64,000 bases of DNA, from NCBI GenBank assembly GCA_034638255.1, contig JAWPGT010000008.1, positions 1 through 64,000 of the forward strand, read 5' to 3'. The stretch's first letter is position 1; each line of letters starts with the position of its first letter. A program made the translations under genes and the position numbers. Under the pieces are notes generated by a model, which saw only the letters and a list, made by a program, of their open reading frames with translations, had not been told where the DNA came from and did not search any database. This document shows, piece by piece, positions 32,290 to 44,200 of the stretch. The stretch comes from Coprinus comatus. Its lineage: Eukaryota; Basidiomycota; Agaricomycetes; Agaricales; Agaricaceae.

Positions 32290-34586
32290 TCAAAATGACT
32301 CTCCAATCTGTATATGATAGTGTCTTGAGCCTCCTTGTGAACCCCGAGAACGATGAGCCAGTTGAGGAATTCTTATATTGGTAGGAGCTTCCTGCGCTTC
32401 CAATTGACGCTGTTCCTCATTGGTACTATTCAAGTTCAGGTTCAGGTTCACATTAACATTGACAGGGGCTGAACGTGAGGCGGTGGAAAGGTAAGTCGGC
32501 ATTGGAGTTTCGTATTTAGAGTTTGGTGATGTGGGACTGAGTCCAGCTGATTTTCGGAGGTCGGAAGTATTTGGAAGATCTAGAGGTGTGTTTTTTTCTT
32601 CGTCATGTCTGAATACTTCGGGCGAAAATCCTGCTTGAGCTAAAGCTGCCTCGGCTTGTACTAATAATGGATGATGATAAGATGTTAGGATGACACGATT
32701 TTGTGATATCCAGATCTCTTGACTTACAGTATTGTTTCAAGCCTTTGTCGAAATTGAGTCGGCAAATTAGAGCTAGAAGTGTGCTCGCTACAATGAGGAT
32801 AAAAGAAGCAGTAGAGAAACAAGCCAAAAATGGCCACTGAATAAATGACCTGAATATTTTTTTCTCTGTTTAATATATAATGATAACCATTTGTAGAAGT
32901 CGAGGCACATACCAACGATATACCAGCGAATAAAACATGATAGACCAATCCACAATTATCACGAATGCAAAGAAAAAGAATACCAGAATGGTTTTCTTCA
33001 TTTCTCGTCTAATTGAATACCATCCCTAAAGGGGTAGAAAGCTTGGGTATCAATTTAATGTATCCACAATGTGTAACAAAGTAACTTTAGCACCCACCAA
33101 ACAGATCCAAGGTATAAGAATCTATTTTTTTTGATGGTATCACAATGAATAATCAAATGATGTGTTGATCATAGTGATGGAACTTACAATAGATGAACTT
33201 ATAAAGATACCCATGTACTCCGGTGTATGAGCAGAAATCTCCCGGATAGAGGTGTTGGACAGAACATCAATCCAGAGGCCCATTGCTACGACGAGAACGA
33301 AGACCTCAAGTTGCAGGCAGGAAAGTACGGCCAAGAATAACTGATATTATGGTTTAGTTTGATGTTATCCATCCATTGATAATTATATATACCTTATTGA
33401 TACGACTGATGTGTTCTGGTGCACCAATATAATGAGTGGCCTGTGCATTATAAGCCTGGGGATGATTGAGCTATCGTTCGGACAATAATATCTAGCTACG
33501 CACCCTCCAAAGATTCCACGAAAGCCAACATGCAATCAAGAGACCAACGACGTTCAGCGCCAAGTCAGCAGTCTAAAATAGTCAAGAATGATACATACAC
33601 AGCCTCTCAATTGATAGTAACTGACCTGGTATGCCAGACGGTTTGGAAAGTAATTGGAGAAAAAATCCACACCACAAAGTGTTCCTCTATCGGCATATAA
33701 TCTTCGAAAGATGACCTTGACAACTCCGGAACGCCAAAGAGAGTAACTGGACCATGCAGTCATCAGTGCCCGTGTGGTTAGAGTGGTAAGCCTGGTAGTC
33801 CGTTCGCCTTGAATGGTGAGTGATATCGTTGTCAGATTGTGAGGACTCACAAGTGTGCAACGGAGTCATTTGTCACAGCTAGAACAGATATGACAAGCAG
33901 CCAGAACTGAAGCATCACAAATGTGAGGTCCTCGCTACTAAAGTTACGGATACTAGACAAAGATGAGAGTTACGACGTTTATCCCAGAATCGATACTTAC
34001 TTCTGCTGGGCAAAAGTCAGAGCCTGAGCACATGTGTGATCAATTGCAACGGTCTCTGTAGTTCCCTTGGCTTTCACGGAAGCTTGACCTGGGCGGAGCT
34101 GGATTCCTTCCATTACAATTGGTTCTCGCTATACATATCACGATTCAGTGGAACTGGAAAGGCGACGAGGGTATTGGGAACAACATACAGTATCAAGGAG
34201 AGGCTGCGTCGTATCAAACAGTGTAGTACAATTGTTCTGTCGTCGTCCGGAGTCTATTGCGACGTCATTGCACAATCTGAGAACGATATTGTCGGTTGGT
34301 ACGATTCCACTGGTGGTGTAAGTAAGGTTGCGTTTCAATATGTCGTTGTCGACACTATTGATGATATCGGAAAAAACAGCCTTGTACTCGGAGTCTGAAG
34401 AGAGCATAAAGGACTGGATGATGCCCTGAGCAAGACATAGAATGAAACTGAAGACGAAGAAAGTCGCAGTTGTCTTAGTGTGGGTGACTCGAGCGTACTA
34501 GATGTTAATCAACATTCGAAGATAGACAGACGAAGAGAAGTACTCACACCCTGCCTGAACTTCTTTTTGATCATTCGGTGCGTCAT
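32290..34586 (-). CDS. Paralogous multi-pass membrane protein (552 aa)
   Basis: Exons (minus) 34586-34548, 34497-34189, 34128-34001, 33952-33851, 33791-33626, 33572-33504, 33455-33393, 33340-33188, 33121-33098, 33025-32913, 32849-32728 and 32660-32290 give 1,659 nt in one frame. Start chosen: MTHRMIKKKFRQG. It aligns helix by helix with the neighbour at 29544-32007: the same 69-, 63- and 153-nt exons, GWYSIRRE versus GWVCVRRE, and CRLNFDKGLKQY versus CRFNFGKGLARY. The loop after the first helix is longer and more polar here. The C-terminal tail contains the short repeat NVNVNLNLNLN. The two genes face each other with stop codons about 280 bp apart. Function unknown. Confidence 0.82.
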
Positions 34587-34893
34587 TTCTAAGAAAATAG
34601 GGGGAAAAGGTCGTCAAAGGAGTGAAATAGAAATGAAAGCTGAGTCCAGCTGCAGAAACAAGAGTTGAAGGCGGCCCCGCCGAGATGAAGGAGAAAACGA
34701 GGTGAAAGACAAGATGGACACGCTGGCCAAGAATCGTTAACCATCCGCCTATTCTTTACACACTTCCATCAGACATCTGTTAATATCCATTATTTGATGG
34801 CAACCAAGAGCTATTTACATCGCGTCGCCCTCACGTGACTCTACGTCTCCCTTCCCAATCTCCGGTTTTGCCGTTTTAGGTCCAATCGCAGAA

Positions 34894-36852
34894 ATGTTCA
34901 TCTATCGTTTGTCTAAAATACAGACACGCGCCTTCGCGACAACTGTCGCTCGCAAGGAGGCAATTGCGAAGCATTACTCCGCTCGGTCGAGGACGAGAGC
35001 AAAGATGTCAGTTCTATGGACAGTCTCCTCAAGGTGGTCAGTAAGTCTTGCAAAATACTTCAGCACAAGATTGAGGAGGCAGCTTAAAGATAATAATTTC
35101 TTTCAGGAGACGTTCGAACCCAGCATACCACAGGTCGTTACTATCCTCGGAGACCTTCCCATGACTAATAGTAAACCAGAATTGTGCCAATGAGATCGCC
35201 CATTTCGTGGTCAGAGGCCCTTCTTAATGCAGCTCCTCGCCCGGCAACAGCAACAGAAGCACCGAAGACAACTGCAGACGAGCCTCTTTCTCCCAGGACC
35301 ATGGGAGAATCGTACTCCGAGCTGGTACTCCCATTCGGATCGTCCACAGAATTGTTCGAACAATACACCAATGCCTCCGGTGGTATTCGTATGGGCAAGT
35401 GAGTGTTCTATGAAAAAATTCTCCTAAAGGCTATTCTCATAGTAACATAGGCTGATGGAACATCTCGACTCACTCGCCGGATCCATCTCGTATAAGCATA
35501 TGCTTGGTCCCAGCACAGAAACTCTAGGGCGTATCCAGGAGCGTGGATTTTATATCGTCACTGCTTCCGTTGAAAGGTATTTTTTGATTATCACTTAGAA
35601 AGAAACAGCCACCGAACAGGATGACATCAGGCTTGACATGTTACATCCGCTGGACCCAACCCGCGATCTTAGAATTAGTGGTCAAGTCATCTATACTGGT
35701 CGTAGTTCCATGGAAGTCGCTGTAAAGATGGAAACTATTGGCAAAAGTTTACCTGAAGAAACTGTTCTGATTGGTATGCTGTGTTTCCTATTCAACAGCT
35801 TCATGCAACAATCAACAACCTCATAGGTCGATTTTCCATGGTTTGCCGTGATGCTAGTACACATCGCGCTAAAGAAATCAATCCGTTGATCATCTCAACA
35901 CCAGAGGAACAAGCCCTTTATTCATTGGGAAAACGTACGTGCATAGCCTGTTCACATTGATTTATTCAAATAAACATATCACTGCCCCTCAGATATGAAG
36001 ACTACACGTCAATCCCTCGCTCTCCGTTCACTTTCGCGAGTCCCACCGAGCTCTGCTGAAGCTGAGGAATTACATTCATTTTACCTCAAGTATGGTCAGG
36101 ACAAACATCTTGCACAAGATCGTGTTTGGATGGGTGATACCATCACAGAAAAGACGATGCTCATGTTCCCCCAAGAGCGCAAGTACGTGTAGCTCCTAAA
36201 TTTGTACGATCAACCCTCATCAATCTTTCCTAAAAGTGTGCACCAAAAAGTATTCGGTGGTTATTTGATGAGATTGGCATATGAGGTATGTTACCTTAAC
36301 TACACCCCTTTCTGTATTCATCGCTGGTTCTTTTTAATAGCTCGGCTTCACAAATTCAGCAATGTTCACTCGCGGTCCGGTCCGTTTCCTTTCGCTCGAT
36401 AACATTTCATTTGCACGCCCAGTCCCGATTGGTTCCATTCTCCGTCTAACATCTCAAATCCTACACACTACATCCTCGCCTACCTATCCTAACATTGTTG
36501 TACGTCCCTTTCATGCCTTTTTCGTTCTCAGTTTATTTATATTTATAGCACGTGGGAGTGAAAGCAAATGTAGTGGATGTTAAAACAGGAACTGAACAAA
36601 CAACAAACGATTTCCGATTCACATGGGCGCAAGAACATTGTTCGAATACTCCCGGTAACCAAATTGTGTCCCTTAGAAAAGTAGTTCCACGGACATATCA
36701 AGGTAATTAAATACTTTTCTAATCAAAACTCTTGACACTGATTTCATTTCTTTTAACAAACGAAAACCAAAACAGAGGCTATGCTTTGGCTTGAAGGAAA
36801 ACGTGCACTCGTAATTGGAGCTGAAATTCGTGATCTTCGGACACATTCTTGA
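34894..36852 (+). CDS. ACOT9: Mitochondrial-type double-hotdog acyl-CoA thioesterase (ACOT9-like)
   Basis: Exons 35180-35398, 35451-35576, 35631-35773, 35827-35934, 35993-36182, 36237-36285, 36341-36499, 36549-36702 and 36776-36852 form a continuous frame. The first hotdog includes GGIRMGKLMEHLDSLAGSIS and GQVIYTGRSSMEV. The second includes NVHQKVFGGYLMRLAYELG and FARPVPIGS. Members hydrolyse acyl-CoA to free acid and CoA, usually in mitochondria. The N-terminus from Met at 34894 (MFIYRLSKIQTRAFATTVARK) looks like a targeting peptide. The 5' exons are uncertain: the conserved EDESKDVSSMDSLLKVV is in a different frame from the first ATG, and the join near 35107-35180 needs a short intron or reflects a small indel. 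Confidence 0.85.
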
Positions 36853-37652
36853 TCGAATTTTCCTATGTAGCTAGCCCTGAGCGCTCGAACACGTTCCGAT
36901 TCCGGTGATGTCGGTATCTAACTTTAAAACTTTATAAAAATATAATGTAAGTTATATATGTAACGGTATCATACCTACGTTGCTATTTTTTTCTTTTTCT
37001 TAGGTATCTTCCGCAGCCCGTAGTAAAACTGATTTGTTCCTATTATAGGTAACCCAAAACATTAAAAACATATAATTATCCTTCAAAACATTTGCTGTAC
37101 ATCTTAACTCCAGTATAACATTTATCATCCCTTAGTATGTATGTACTTGGGAATCACTTTGGAACGAAAAACCTGCAAAATGATACACTTTTTGGAGTTT
37201 CGATGGATGGATGGAAGTACATACAAAACCAAGTTGATCAGAGTTTCTCATCCACTCCTTCACATCCGACATGTACAAGAATGTCTATTATGGTCTGTAA
37301 GACGCATTTGGTACATGTTGAATACTTTCTACGATTATAACACCAAGAACGAATACGGTTTTACAACCCACCCATCCCTGTTGACCTGATCGTTTTTTCA
37401 ACGATATGGTCCTGGGTGATAGATGGAACTGTGATTTACTATATCAATATTTAGTACACAACCGTATTAAACATCAAGTTCAAGCTGAAGTCTTCAATAA
37501 CTCAAAAAAAAAACGCTAGAACAGTGAATATACAATCGTCCAATATACATTAATGAAGGTGTTACAATATTGAATATGTACATACACACAGTACAACAGA
37601 TGTCCCGACAATCAAGCCTATATATTCAAAAAAAAAAAAATCATGAATGTCA
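36853..37652. other. Intergenic, AT-rich, between the thioesterase and kinase 3' ends
   Basis: Nothing supportable as a gene. The two flanking genes converge here, so it holds two 3' ends. An A-run lies near 37628. Confidence 0.5.
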
Positions 37653-39717
37653 TTAATTTCGTCTTGTAACACCAACACCTTGACTCTTCGCTTTAGCTTT
37701 AACAACTTCCCCCACTTGTGCATGATTCAATTTCGTTCTTGATAACGGTGAAAGTCCATATAACGAAGTCTGCATTGGTTGTTGTTGTTGTTGTTGTTGA
37801 GATTGTTGATCGTGTTTTGAAGGATGTAAACCACAATCTTTCGGAGCTTCTTCTCCACATTTCACATGTGCTCTAATCGAAGGGTAAAATAGAATTAAAA
37901 AAAGCCCCATTAGTATTAGTTATTGTTATTAATGGAAAGAAAGAATTGTATTTTTACTTACCTCATTCCACAATCATCACATTCCAACACAGGTTTCCAA
38001 CCAAGTCTCTTCGTACATACATCACATTTAGCTACAAACAACGTACTCGCAAAAAACAAATCCAAAGGATTCCAACCCATTCCCATTCCACCACTTCCAA
38101 CATGGTGTTGTTCCCCATCACTCGTACTAGGTGTGATAGTTCCATCCGCCTTTCCCGAACTAATTTTCCTAGGTTTTGCTCCAGGTTTAATTAAAGTGAA
38201 TCGATGAACAAGTGGAAGATAAGAATTGATGATCTAATAGAAGAACCTCCTTTCGTAGCAATTGCAGATGAGGAATTTGATCCAGGTGCGGTATGATAAG
38301 AATCCAAAGTAGCAATCGAAAATGTACTTGCATCATTCATTATTGGTCGATATAAAAGTGACGAGGATGAATCTGAAGATGGTGACGGAGGTAATACTGG
38401 GTTGGGTGTGACATTAGGATCGGGTGTAGGTCGTATTGTCAAAATGGAACTAGCGGCGGAATGGGTACTATGGCTTAAATGGGACTTGACGACCGTCGTG
38501 CTATAACGAGAACTCGAAGTGGGCGGGAAATTATTAGTGGTATCGAGAAGGGGTATCGAGCTGCCTGTCGAGGAATCGTTCCAAACACTGTCAAGACCGA
38601 CTTTAGATAGACCCATCACTGCCTCCATGAGCTCGGTATCACTCTCATCACTAGTATCATTACTTCCTCTAATGTCCTTCCCTATGCCAATACCGAAGCT
38701 GGGTATCCGTGGTGCATTTCCGGGCCGTTTTCCACCTGTCATGAACTTGATGCTTCCCACATGGATGTCTTTACCTTCTTCTGGTCGCAACAATATATCC
38801 GCTTCTATTGCCCTCAGGCGATCGAGGACTTGCAGCACAGTTGGTCGCTTGGAGGAATCTGTCTTTAAGCAATCAAGACAAACGTTGATGAACTCTGGTG
38901 GACAGTCTGGACTAGCCAACCGTTGAAGTTCTGTAGGATCAATGCCGAAAGCGGGAGGATACCTCTTGAAGTGAGTATCATCAGCCAACTTTCGAGCTGC
39001 GATTTCGCAATAGATTATACCGAGAGAAAAGACATCGGTTGGTAGATCGAATTCATCACCGAGGAGGATTTCTGGGGACATGTATGAGTCCGTCCCACAA
39101 AAAGTGAGACGTTTAGATTCTTCCTCGTTCCTCGCTGCGATGCGTGCAAATCCAAAATCGGTAACCTTTATACGACCGTTGGCAGTGACGAGGAGGTTTT
39201 CACCTTTGAGATCCCGGTGAATACACTTGCGTGCATGAAGATATGCGAGAGCACGAGCGACGTCGATTGCGAAGGAAAGACGCAATCTCCAAGGGAATGG
39301 TTTGGTCTTGTCATGGATATGTAGACGAACATTTCCGTTCTCGATGAACTCCGATACTATGAAAATGCGGCCGTCTGGGGCTGGTGCACGACTGAGACCG
39401 ATGAAGAGACAGATGTTTGGATGTCTACATTCTTTCATTAGACGCCATTCTCGTTCAAAATACTTGGCAACATCATATTCGTTTGAGGGAAGAACCTCTT
39501 TGATGGCGACGTCTATCCCGAGATAGCTACCTGGGAATGATGAGCGGAGGAATAGATAGGGGTAGTTGTGATGAAATGACCTTTATAGACGTTGCCGAAG
39601 GAGCCAGCTCCCAGCTTCTTCCAATCGCCTTGGATGTCCTGTATTGAATGAGAGCAATGTCTTGTGGTAGGTGGATCGACCTACGCTAAATGGAATGACA
39701 TCGAAAGGCTCTGACAT
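37653..39717 (-). CDS. TKL-type protein kinase with C-terminal C1 zinc finger
   Basis: Exons (minus) 39717-39685, 39638-39581, 39530 to 37962 and 37872-37653. The kinase domain starts almost at the N-terminus: LGAGSFGNVYKG, VAIKE, HRDLKGENLL, TDFGFAR and GTDSYMSPEI. These are the marks of a tyrosine-kinase-like (LISK/MLK-type) serine/threonine kinase. A Ser/Pro-rich linker of about 190 residues follows. The C-terminus holds a C1 finger: CDVC, eleven residues, CDDC, then H and the last two Cys at C1 spacing (GMRAHVKCGEEAPKDC), with the leading His far upstream (LVHRFTLIKPG). C1 domains bind lipids or partner proteins. The tail has a short poly-Gln. The long exon changes frame between SSIRSS and LPLVHRF at about 38205-38245, which must be an indel or an unseen splice. 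Transcription diverges from CBP3. Confidence 0.85.
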
Positions 39718-39854
39718 GGTTGTTGCAGCTCAAGCTATACCTCGTCTCACTCTCATTAAGTGCTTCTTATGTCATCCAGGCCCTGACATCACTTCCAGTC
39801 ACGTGAACAAATTCTCATCCGCGTCCCGGCAAAGTTGGCGTTTCCTCCAAAGTT
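39718..39854. promoter_or_regulatory. Shared 137-bp region between divergent kinase and CBP3 starts
   Basis: The ATG codons of the two genes face away from each other with only 137 bp between them. Both promoters, or one bidirectional promoter, must lie here or in the 5' ends. No TATA box is seen. Confidence 0.55.
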
Positions 39855-40936
39855 ATGTTGGCCCGCCAAATCCTCGCTCGCCAGGCCAGACCTGCTCTTG
39901 GGCGAAGTTTGCGCCTGCAACGATGCATGGTCACACAACCTGACCAACAGAACAAAAGCTGGCTTACCCGCAAGGTCGAGACCTCACCTATTGCAAAAAA
40001 GTGGTTTCTGGGCACAACAAAACTACTCGGCTATGGCTCTCCAAAACAACTAGCAGCCCGTCGAGCTCTTGTTCTATACGAAACACATAGTTGCTGCTAC
40101 TCCTGATCACGATTCTACTTTCTGGCAAAATGGTAAGTCTCGATCGACGTCACATTTTATATCCGCATTTTCTCATCTATTCTCCTTTCCGTACGTTAGA
40201 CTGTCACCTTCCACCTACTTTCCAGTCCTGGTTTACAGTCACAAATCTCCACATATGGCTCCTAACTGTCCGTTTACGTGCATTACCCAAAGAGCATGGT
40301 CGTCACTATATCCAAGCCCTAATTGACCATTTCTTTATCGACATTGAAGACCGTATCCGTGCTGTCCTCCAACCACCTCCAACACCAACAAAACCATACA
40401 CTTTCCTTTCCTCATTCTATATTAATCCCAACACACCAAAACCAGATGATGCTGGCAACCCAAAAAAGCGCAGTCGTGCTCCAGATAGTATCGTCACGCG
40501 TCAAATGAAAATATTCAAAGAACAATGGGCTGGTCTTGGCCTCAGTTTCGATCTTGCAACTATTCGAGGAGACGAAGACATGGCTGGTGCTGTATGGCGT
40601 AATCTCCTTGGTGCTCGTGGTGCTCGTGGTATTGCTTATGGCAATGAAGGAAACCATTTCCGTAGGGCTGTTAACCTTGCTGGAGGCGAAGTTGTCAACG
40701 TCTCAAAGCTCGATGTTGAAAAGGAAGAAACACGCGACGACGGTTCAGGTGTACACGATTTCCCTCCTTCAGAGGTCGACAAGTACCTTGACTATCCCGA
40801 ACTCATGCTCGACCTTGTCGGTTATATTCGACGCGAGCTTTCTAGACTCGAGAAGATATCTGATGAGGATATTATGTCTGGAGAATGGGAAAAATTGAAG
40901 TTTGGTCCCATTAGATCTCAGAGTGACAAATCATAG
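39855..40936 (+). CDS. CBP3: Ubiquinol-cytochrome c reductase assembly chaperone CBP3 (UQCC1)
   Basis: Exons 39855-40132 and 40200-40936, with a 67-nt GT-AG intron. The N-terminus MLARQILARQARPALGRSL is an arginine-rich mitochondrial presequence. Family motifs are LGYGSPKQLAARRA, CHLPPTFQSWFTVTNLHIW, HGRHYIQALIDHFFIDIEDR, VTRQMKIFKEQWAGLG and AGAVWRNLLGARGA. CBP3 works with CBP6 at the mitochondrial ribosome to stabilise newly made cytochrome b for complex III. In exon 1 the frame changes by one base between VLYETH and VAATPDHDSTFWQN (about 40070-40095), a region poorly conserved in the family. It may be a small indel or a splice I could not resolve. Confidence 0.92.
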
Positions 40937-41047
40937 ACCTTTGTACACTATTTATTACAGTATAGAATTTCCCATAATCTTAAATTGGGTGGTAGTGGCC
41001 AACTGTCCGAAAAATCAACATTCGGGGAATTGCTAAGTATTAATTAT

Positions 41048-41052
41048 AAAAA
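41048..41052 (-). terminator. Pol III terminator of tRNA-Glu
   Basis: Five T residues on the minus strand lie six bases past the mature tRNA 3' end, the usual RNA polymerase III stop. Confidence 0.7.
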
Positions 41053-41058
41053 GTAATA

Positions 41059-41130
41059 TTCGGATACGGGGAATCGAACCCCGGGCTATCGCGTGAGAGG
41101 CGATAATGTTAGCCACTACACCATATCCGA
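41059..41130 (-). tRNA. tRNA-Glu(CUC): tRNA-Glu (anticodon CUC)
   Basis: Minus-strand 72-nt cloverleaf without intron. The acceptor stem TCGGATA pairs with TATCCGA followed by discriminator A. The D arm includes the A-box-like TGGTGTAGTGGCTA, the anticodon loop is CTCTCAC with anticodon CTC, and the T arm includes GGGTTCGATTCCCC (B box). It lies between CBP3 and MDM35. Confidence 0.95.
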
Positions 41131-41269
41131 CTTGTGTATTTGCCGACCTGCTAACGTCAGATTCTGCCGAGGATAATTTGTTGGATTCAATTAAGTAAAC
41201 TCTTTCCTCTACTTTCAACCGCTTCATATACATCCACTCTCTCTCCCTCCCTGCCTCACAAAACAAAAC

Positions 41270-41659
41270 ATGGCAGAAAGCCTTCTACCAGAGTGTACAC
41301 CATTTAAACACGAATATGACGCATGCTTCAATGCCTGGTTCGAAGGATATCTAGAACCTGCTGTAGCTGCAGCAGCAACTCCCCAATCAAGAACTGAGCA
41401 TTCGAAGAAGAAAGCAGAGGAATTTGAAGCTAAATGTGGTGATGTTTGGAAAAAATATAGTGCTTGTGTTCAGGTATATACGCCTATTTCTATGTTACCA
41501 TGTATGAAATTAAACATGGGGAATTTGTAGAAAGCTGTAAAGTCGAGAGGATTGGATGTATTATTGCAACAAGCGAGAGAAGAACATCCATTAACTGAAC
41601 CACCGCCTTTGCCTAGCCAGACATCTCATCAAGGAGGATCACAGTCAAAGAATTCATAA
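41270..41659 (+). CDS. MDM35: Mdm35/TRIAP1 twin-CX9C protein, 110 aa
   Basis: Exons 41270-41473 and 41531-41659 join across a 57-nt intron. Two CX9C motifs are visible: C-TPFKHEYDA-C and C-GDVWKKYSA-C, with FNAWFEGYLEP between them, typical of the family. Mdm35 is imported into the mitochondrial intermembrane space by the Mia40 disulfide relay. There it pairs with Ups1/Ups2-type lipid-transfer proteins to move phospholipids. Length and motif spacing match the family. The Ser/Gln/Pro-rich C-terminal tail is not conserved. Confidence 0.93.
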
Positions 41660-41934
41660 AAGTTAAAGGAAGGATAGTTGAGACGTTGGTTGTTGTTCAA
41701 TGGTGTAGTGAGGGAAGGAGACGGTCGCGTTGCAACATGTATATATATTTGATATTTGATACTTAATCTAATAACACCGCTCATGCAATATACTTGTCTT
41801 GGAGGCTTGCTTTCGGAGGTAGACGCCATAACATCCGCTTTCCGATCATCAAACAAACCCAAACATCGACACCGCGTACCCATTCGGGAGAACCTTCATC
41901 TCCCTGTTCTTCAACCCTCAAGAGAACGTAGCCA

Positions 41935-42255
41935 ATGGCCCCAAAAAGTAAAGCCCGGTATGCAACATTCACGAAACATAAATGAAAACGGAATACTCAA
42001 ATCATAAAAATACAAAACAGGACGATGATCATTCGTCTAATTTCAACTGCTCAAACTGGGTTCTTCTATACTACAAAACGCGTACGTCAAGGTGCGCGTT
42101 TGTCTGCTGTTAAATACGATCCTGTTGGTATGTGTATATTCTACTGTTGTGTTATCACTGAAACTCGGGAGACTAAAACTCGGTTTCTTTCCCCTCCCTA
42201 TCTAGTTGGACAACGAGTGTTATTCGTCGAATCTAAAAAGACAAAGAAGGGTTAG
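41935..42255 (+). CDS. MRPL39: Mitochondrial large-subunit ribosomal protein bL33m, 59 aa
   Basis: Exons 41935-41957, 42021-42127 and 42206-42255 (180 nt with stop). The first exon gives MAPKSKAR. The rest carries RLISTAQTGFFYTTKRVRQG and a GQRVLFVESKK end, the bL33 fold of bacterial and mitochondrial ribosomes. Met at 42025 in exon 2 could serve as a start, but the spliced MAPKSKAR start matches the basic N-terminus expected for the family. It is a structural protein of the large mitoribosomal subunit. Confidence 0.9.
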
Positions 42256-43456
42256 ACTTTAGACAGTCTACTAATCTCACGGTTTTCTTCGGTCTCACTT
42301 GGGTTTTCGGTTATTGGTGTGGCCAATTGCGACTGCAATTGTGTTATGGGACGTGGACACTCGGAGGGAAGGAATAATGTAACACTGTTGGTTGGGGTTG
42401 AAGAGAAGTTGCTTGGGAAATGTGTAAGAGATCGATAGAAGAGGCTGAAGCTGAAAAACCAACAAATTAGACAAACCGCTGCGTCTTCCTTTTATTTTTT
42501 ATTCATGCTACACAGTTAATACGTACACAAATGGTTGAAAAGAAATAACCTCCTAGGAAAATTGAGCTGTGTCGTCTAAATGTCATCAATCTAGTAATGA
42601 CCTGAATAAAAGGTTTTGAAGCCCGAATGCCAACTCAAGGTCTAGGCTACGAACACAAGGGAACATCTCCTGATCGTCTGTAAAACCTATTGTATTTTTG
42701 GGCTGTGAACGCTGAAATTATAATGCTGAGCTCAGGACACCTCTTTCATCACTCTCGCTCTCTAATGAATATCTACATAGATGGCAACTCGCCTTCTCTC
42801 CCTCTCGCGTTTTTATATCCTCTCTCTTGAGGTCTCATTTCTGTAAGCATCATCTATTTTATCAGAGGCATGTTGGTACATTAACAGGTTCAATACAGTA
42901 TGTACGCTTGTACGTAGTATACGCTGGACAGAAATGACCCACTCGTTTCGATGTAAACCACCGTTTTAAGCTTTATACTCAAAGACTCCGGAGAGTGTAC
43001 TGGGCTGACGAACTTTCAGATTCTCAATTCTGTGACAAGTCCCCTATCTCATTGTACCTGTATGGATTCAATTACTCGATGAGGCTGCCAGTCGTCTTTG
43101 GAATTGGCAAGGAGAAAATTTGGTCCTTTTTCAAATGAATCTATTTTATTTTATTCAAGCCCACAACGTCATCAACTTCCTAAACAGAGGCTAACATGTG
43201 GTTTATTTTTATCTCGGTTCAGATATATAAACCTTTCGACCTCCTCCGTCCTTTTCTCTAGGACCACAATCATCATCTCGATCTTCAAGCCCCCTAGCTT
43301 TAATCTTTTATACCGTGTCCGCTCTCAAAACTGGTGGACTCTCTTTGCGAATAACGTTCGGATCTTCTCAGTAGTGAATGATCAATTCTCTTCTCGAATA
43401 ACATCGAATATCTTGGCATCCTTTTCTTGTCGACTGGATGTTTATTGAGTAACATC
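42256..43456. other. Intergenic stretch
   Basis: No gene supported. A TATA-like ATATATAAACC near 43222 may serve the next doubtful ORF. Short open frames here lack any family pattern. Confidence 0.45.
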
Positions 43457-44200
43457 TATGGTATCTTGGGTTTTATATCTCAAAGGAGTATATGCTCAAG
43501 GTACGAGTGATCAGAAAGATGGAGTCGCTTCATCTTCAAGGTATGGTGGCTAACTTTTTTTTTTTGACTATCCTTTCATATTGTTGACTGAATTGCTTTA
43601 GGATAATGATTCGCAGCTACGTAGGTAGCGGCTTACCATTATCGATGCAACCAAAGTTACATCCCATCGACACCAGAACCGTAACATCCTCCTCTCCACT
43701 CCTCGCTACTATTCAGTTTAGTCAACTATTCTCTTTCATTGTATATGTCGCCGTCCACCGTCATCCCTACCTTCTCCTGTCTACATTCTTCCGTGGGCTA
43801 CAATGGGAACACAATCTACATCCTCTTGTTCTCCAAGCCAACTCCAACTCCAAGTCTCATACCCACCTCCACATCAAACAACCTCACACACAATACTCGC
43901 CTAGAACTCGCAACTACACCTCAACCGCCTCACCCTACATCAATCACCTCAAACTACTCTCCTACTTCCCACCTCACATACCTCATCCCATTCTCCGCAA
44001 CATCTGGAAATTTCACTCTGATTTTCAAGTTCATCCATCTGAGAAAATCAATTTCAATATCGCAATCAAGCCGCCAATACCACACACCATTATACCCAGA
44101 CTCCAGCTCCAGCAATCATCGTGTTTCATTATATTTCCTTTCATTTTCTACTATTTTCATTTTCCTATTATTTTTTGCAACAGTCTCGATTCTCATATAA
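43457..44200 (+). CDS. Doubtful Ser/Thr/Pro-rich ORF with hydrophobic C-terminus
   Basis: A spliced start is possible: MVSWVLYLKGVYAQ from 43457, with an intron of about 43542-43602. A frame ending at 44200 encodes PTPTPSLIPTSTSNN and further Ser/Thr/Pro-rich sequence, closing with a hydrophobic segment (LYFLSFSTIFIFLLFF) that could be a membrane or GPI signal. The joint between the two parts is not resolved and another frame is open over the same bases. If real, it would be a cell-surface protein. This is low-confidence inference from composition only. Confidence 0.3.

Noticed and set aside
33760..33800. tRNA-like stretch (GCCCGTGTGGTTAGAGTGGTAAG) resembling a 5' half and D arm
   Set aside because: No anticodon stem or matching T arm and acceptor follow, and the bases are coding on the opposite strand in the paralogous membrane protein gene.
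41781..41972. Small minus-strand ORF with a hydrophobic start (MNVAYRALLFGAIGYVLL)
   Set aside because: It is antisense to the first exon and upstream region of bL33m, and has no ortholog-like features. Treated as a shadow frame.
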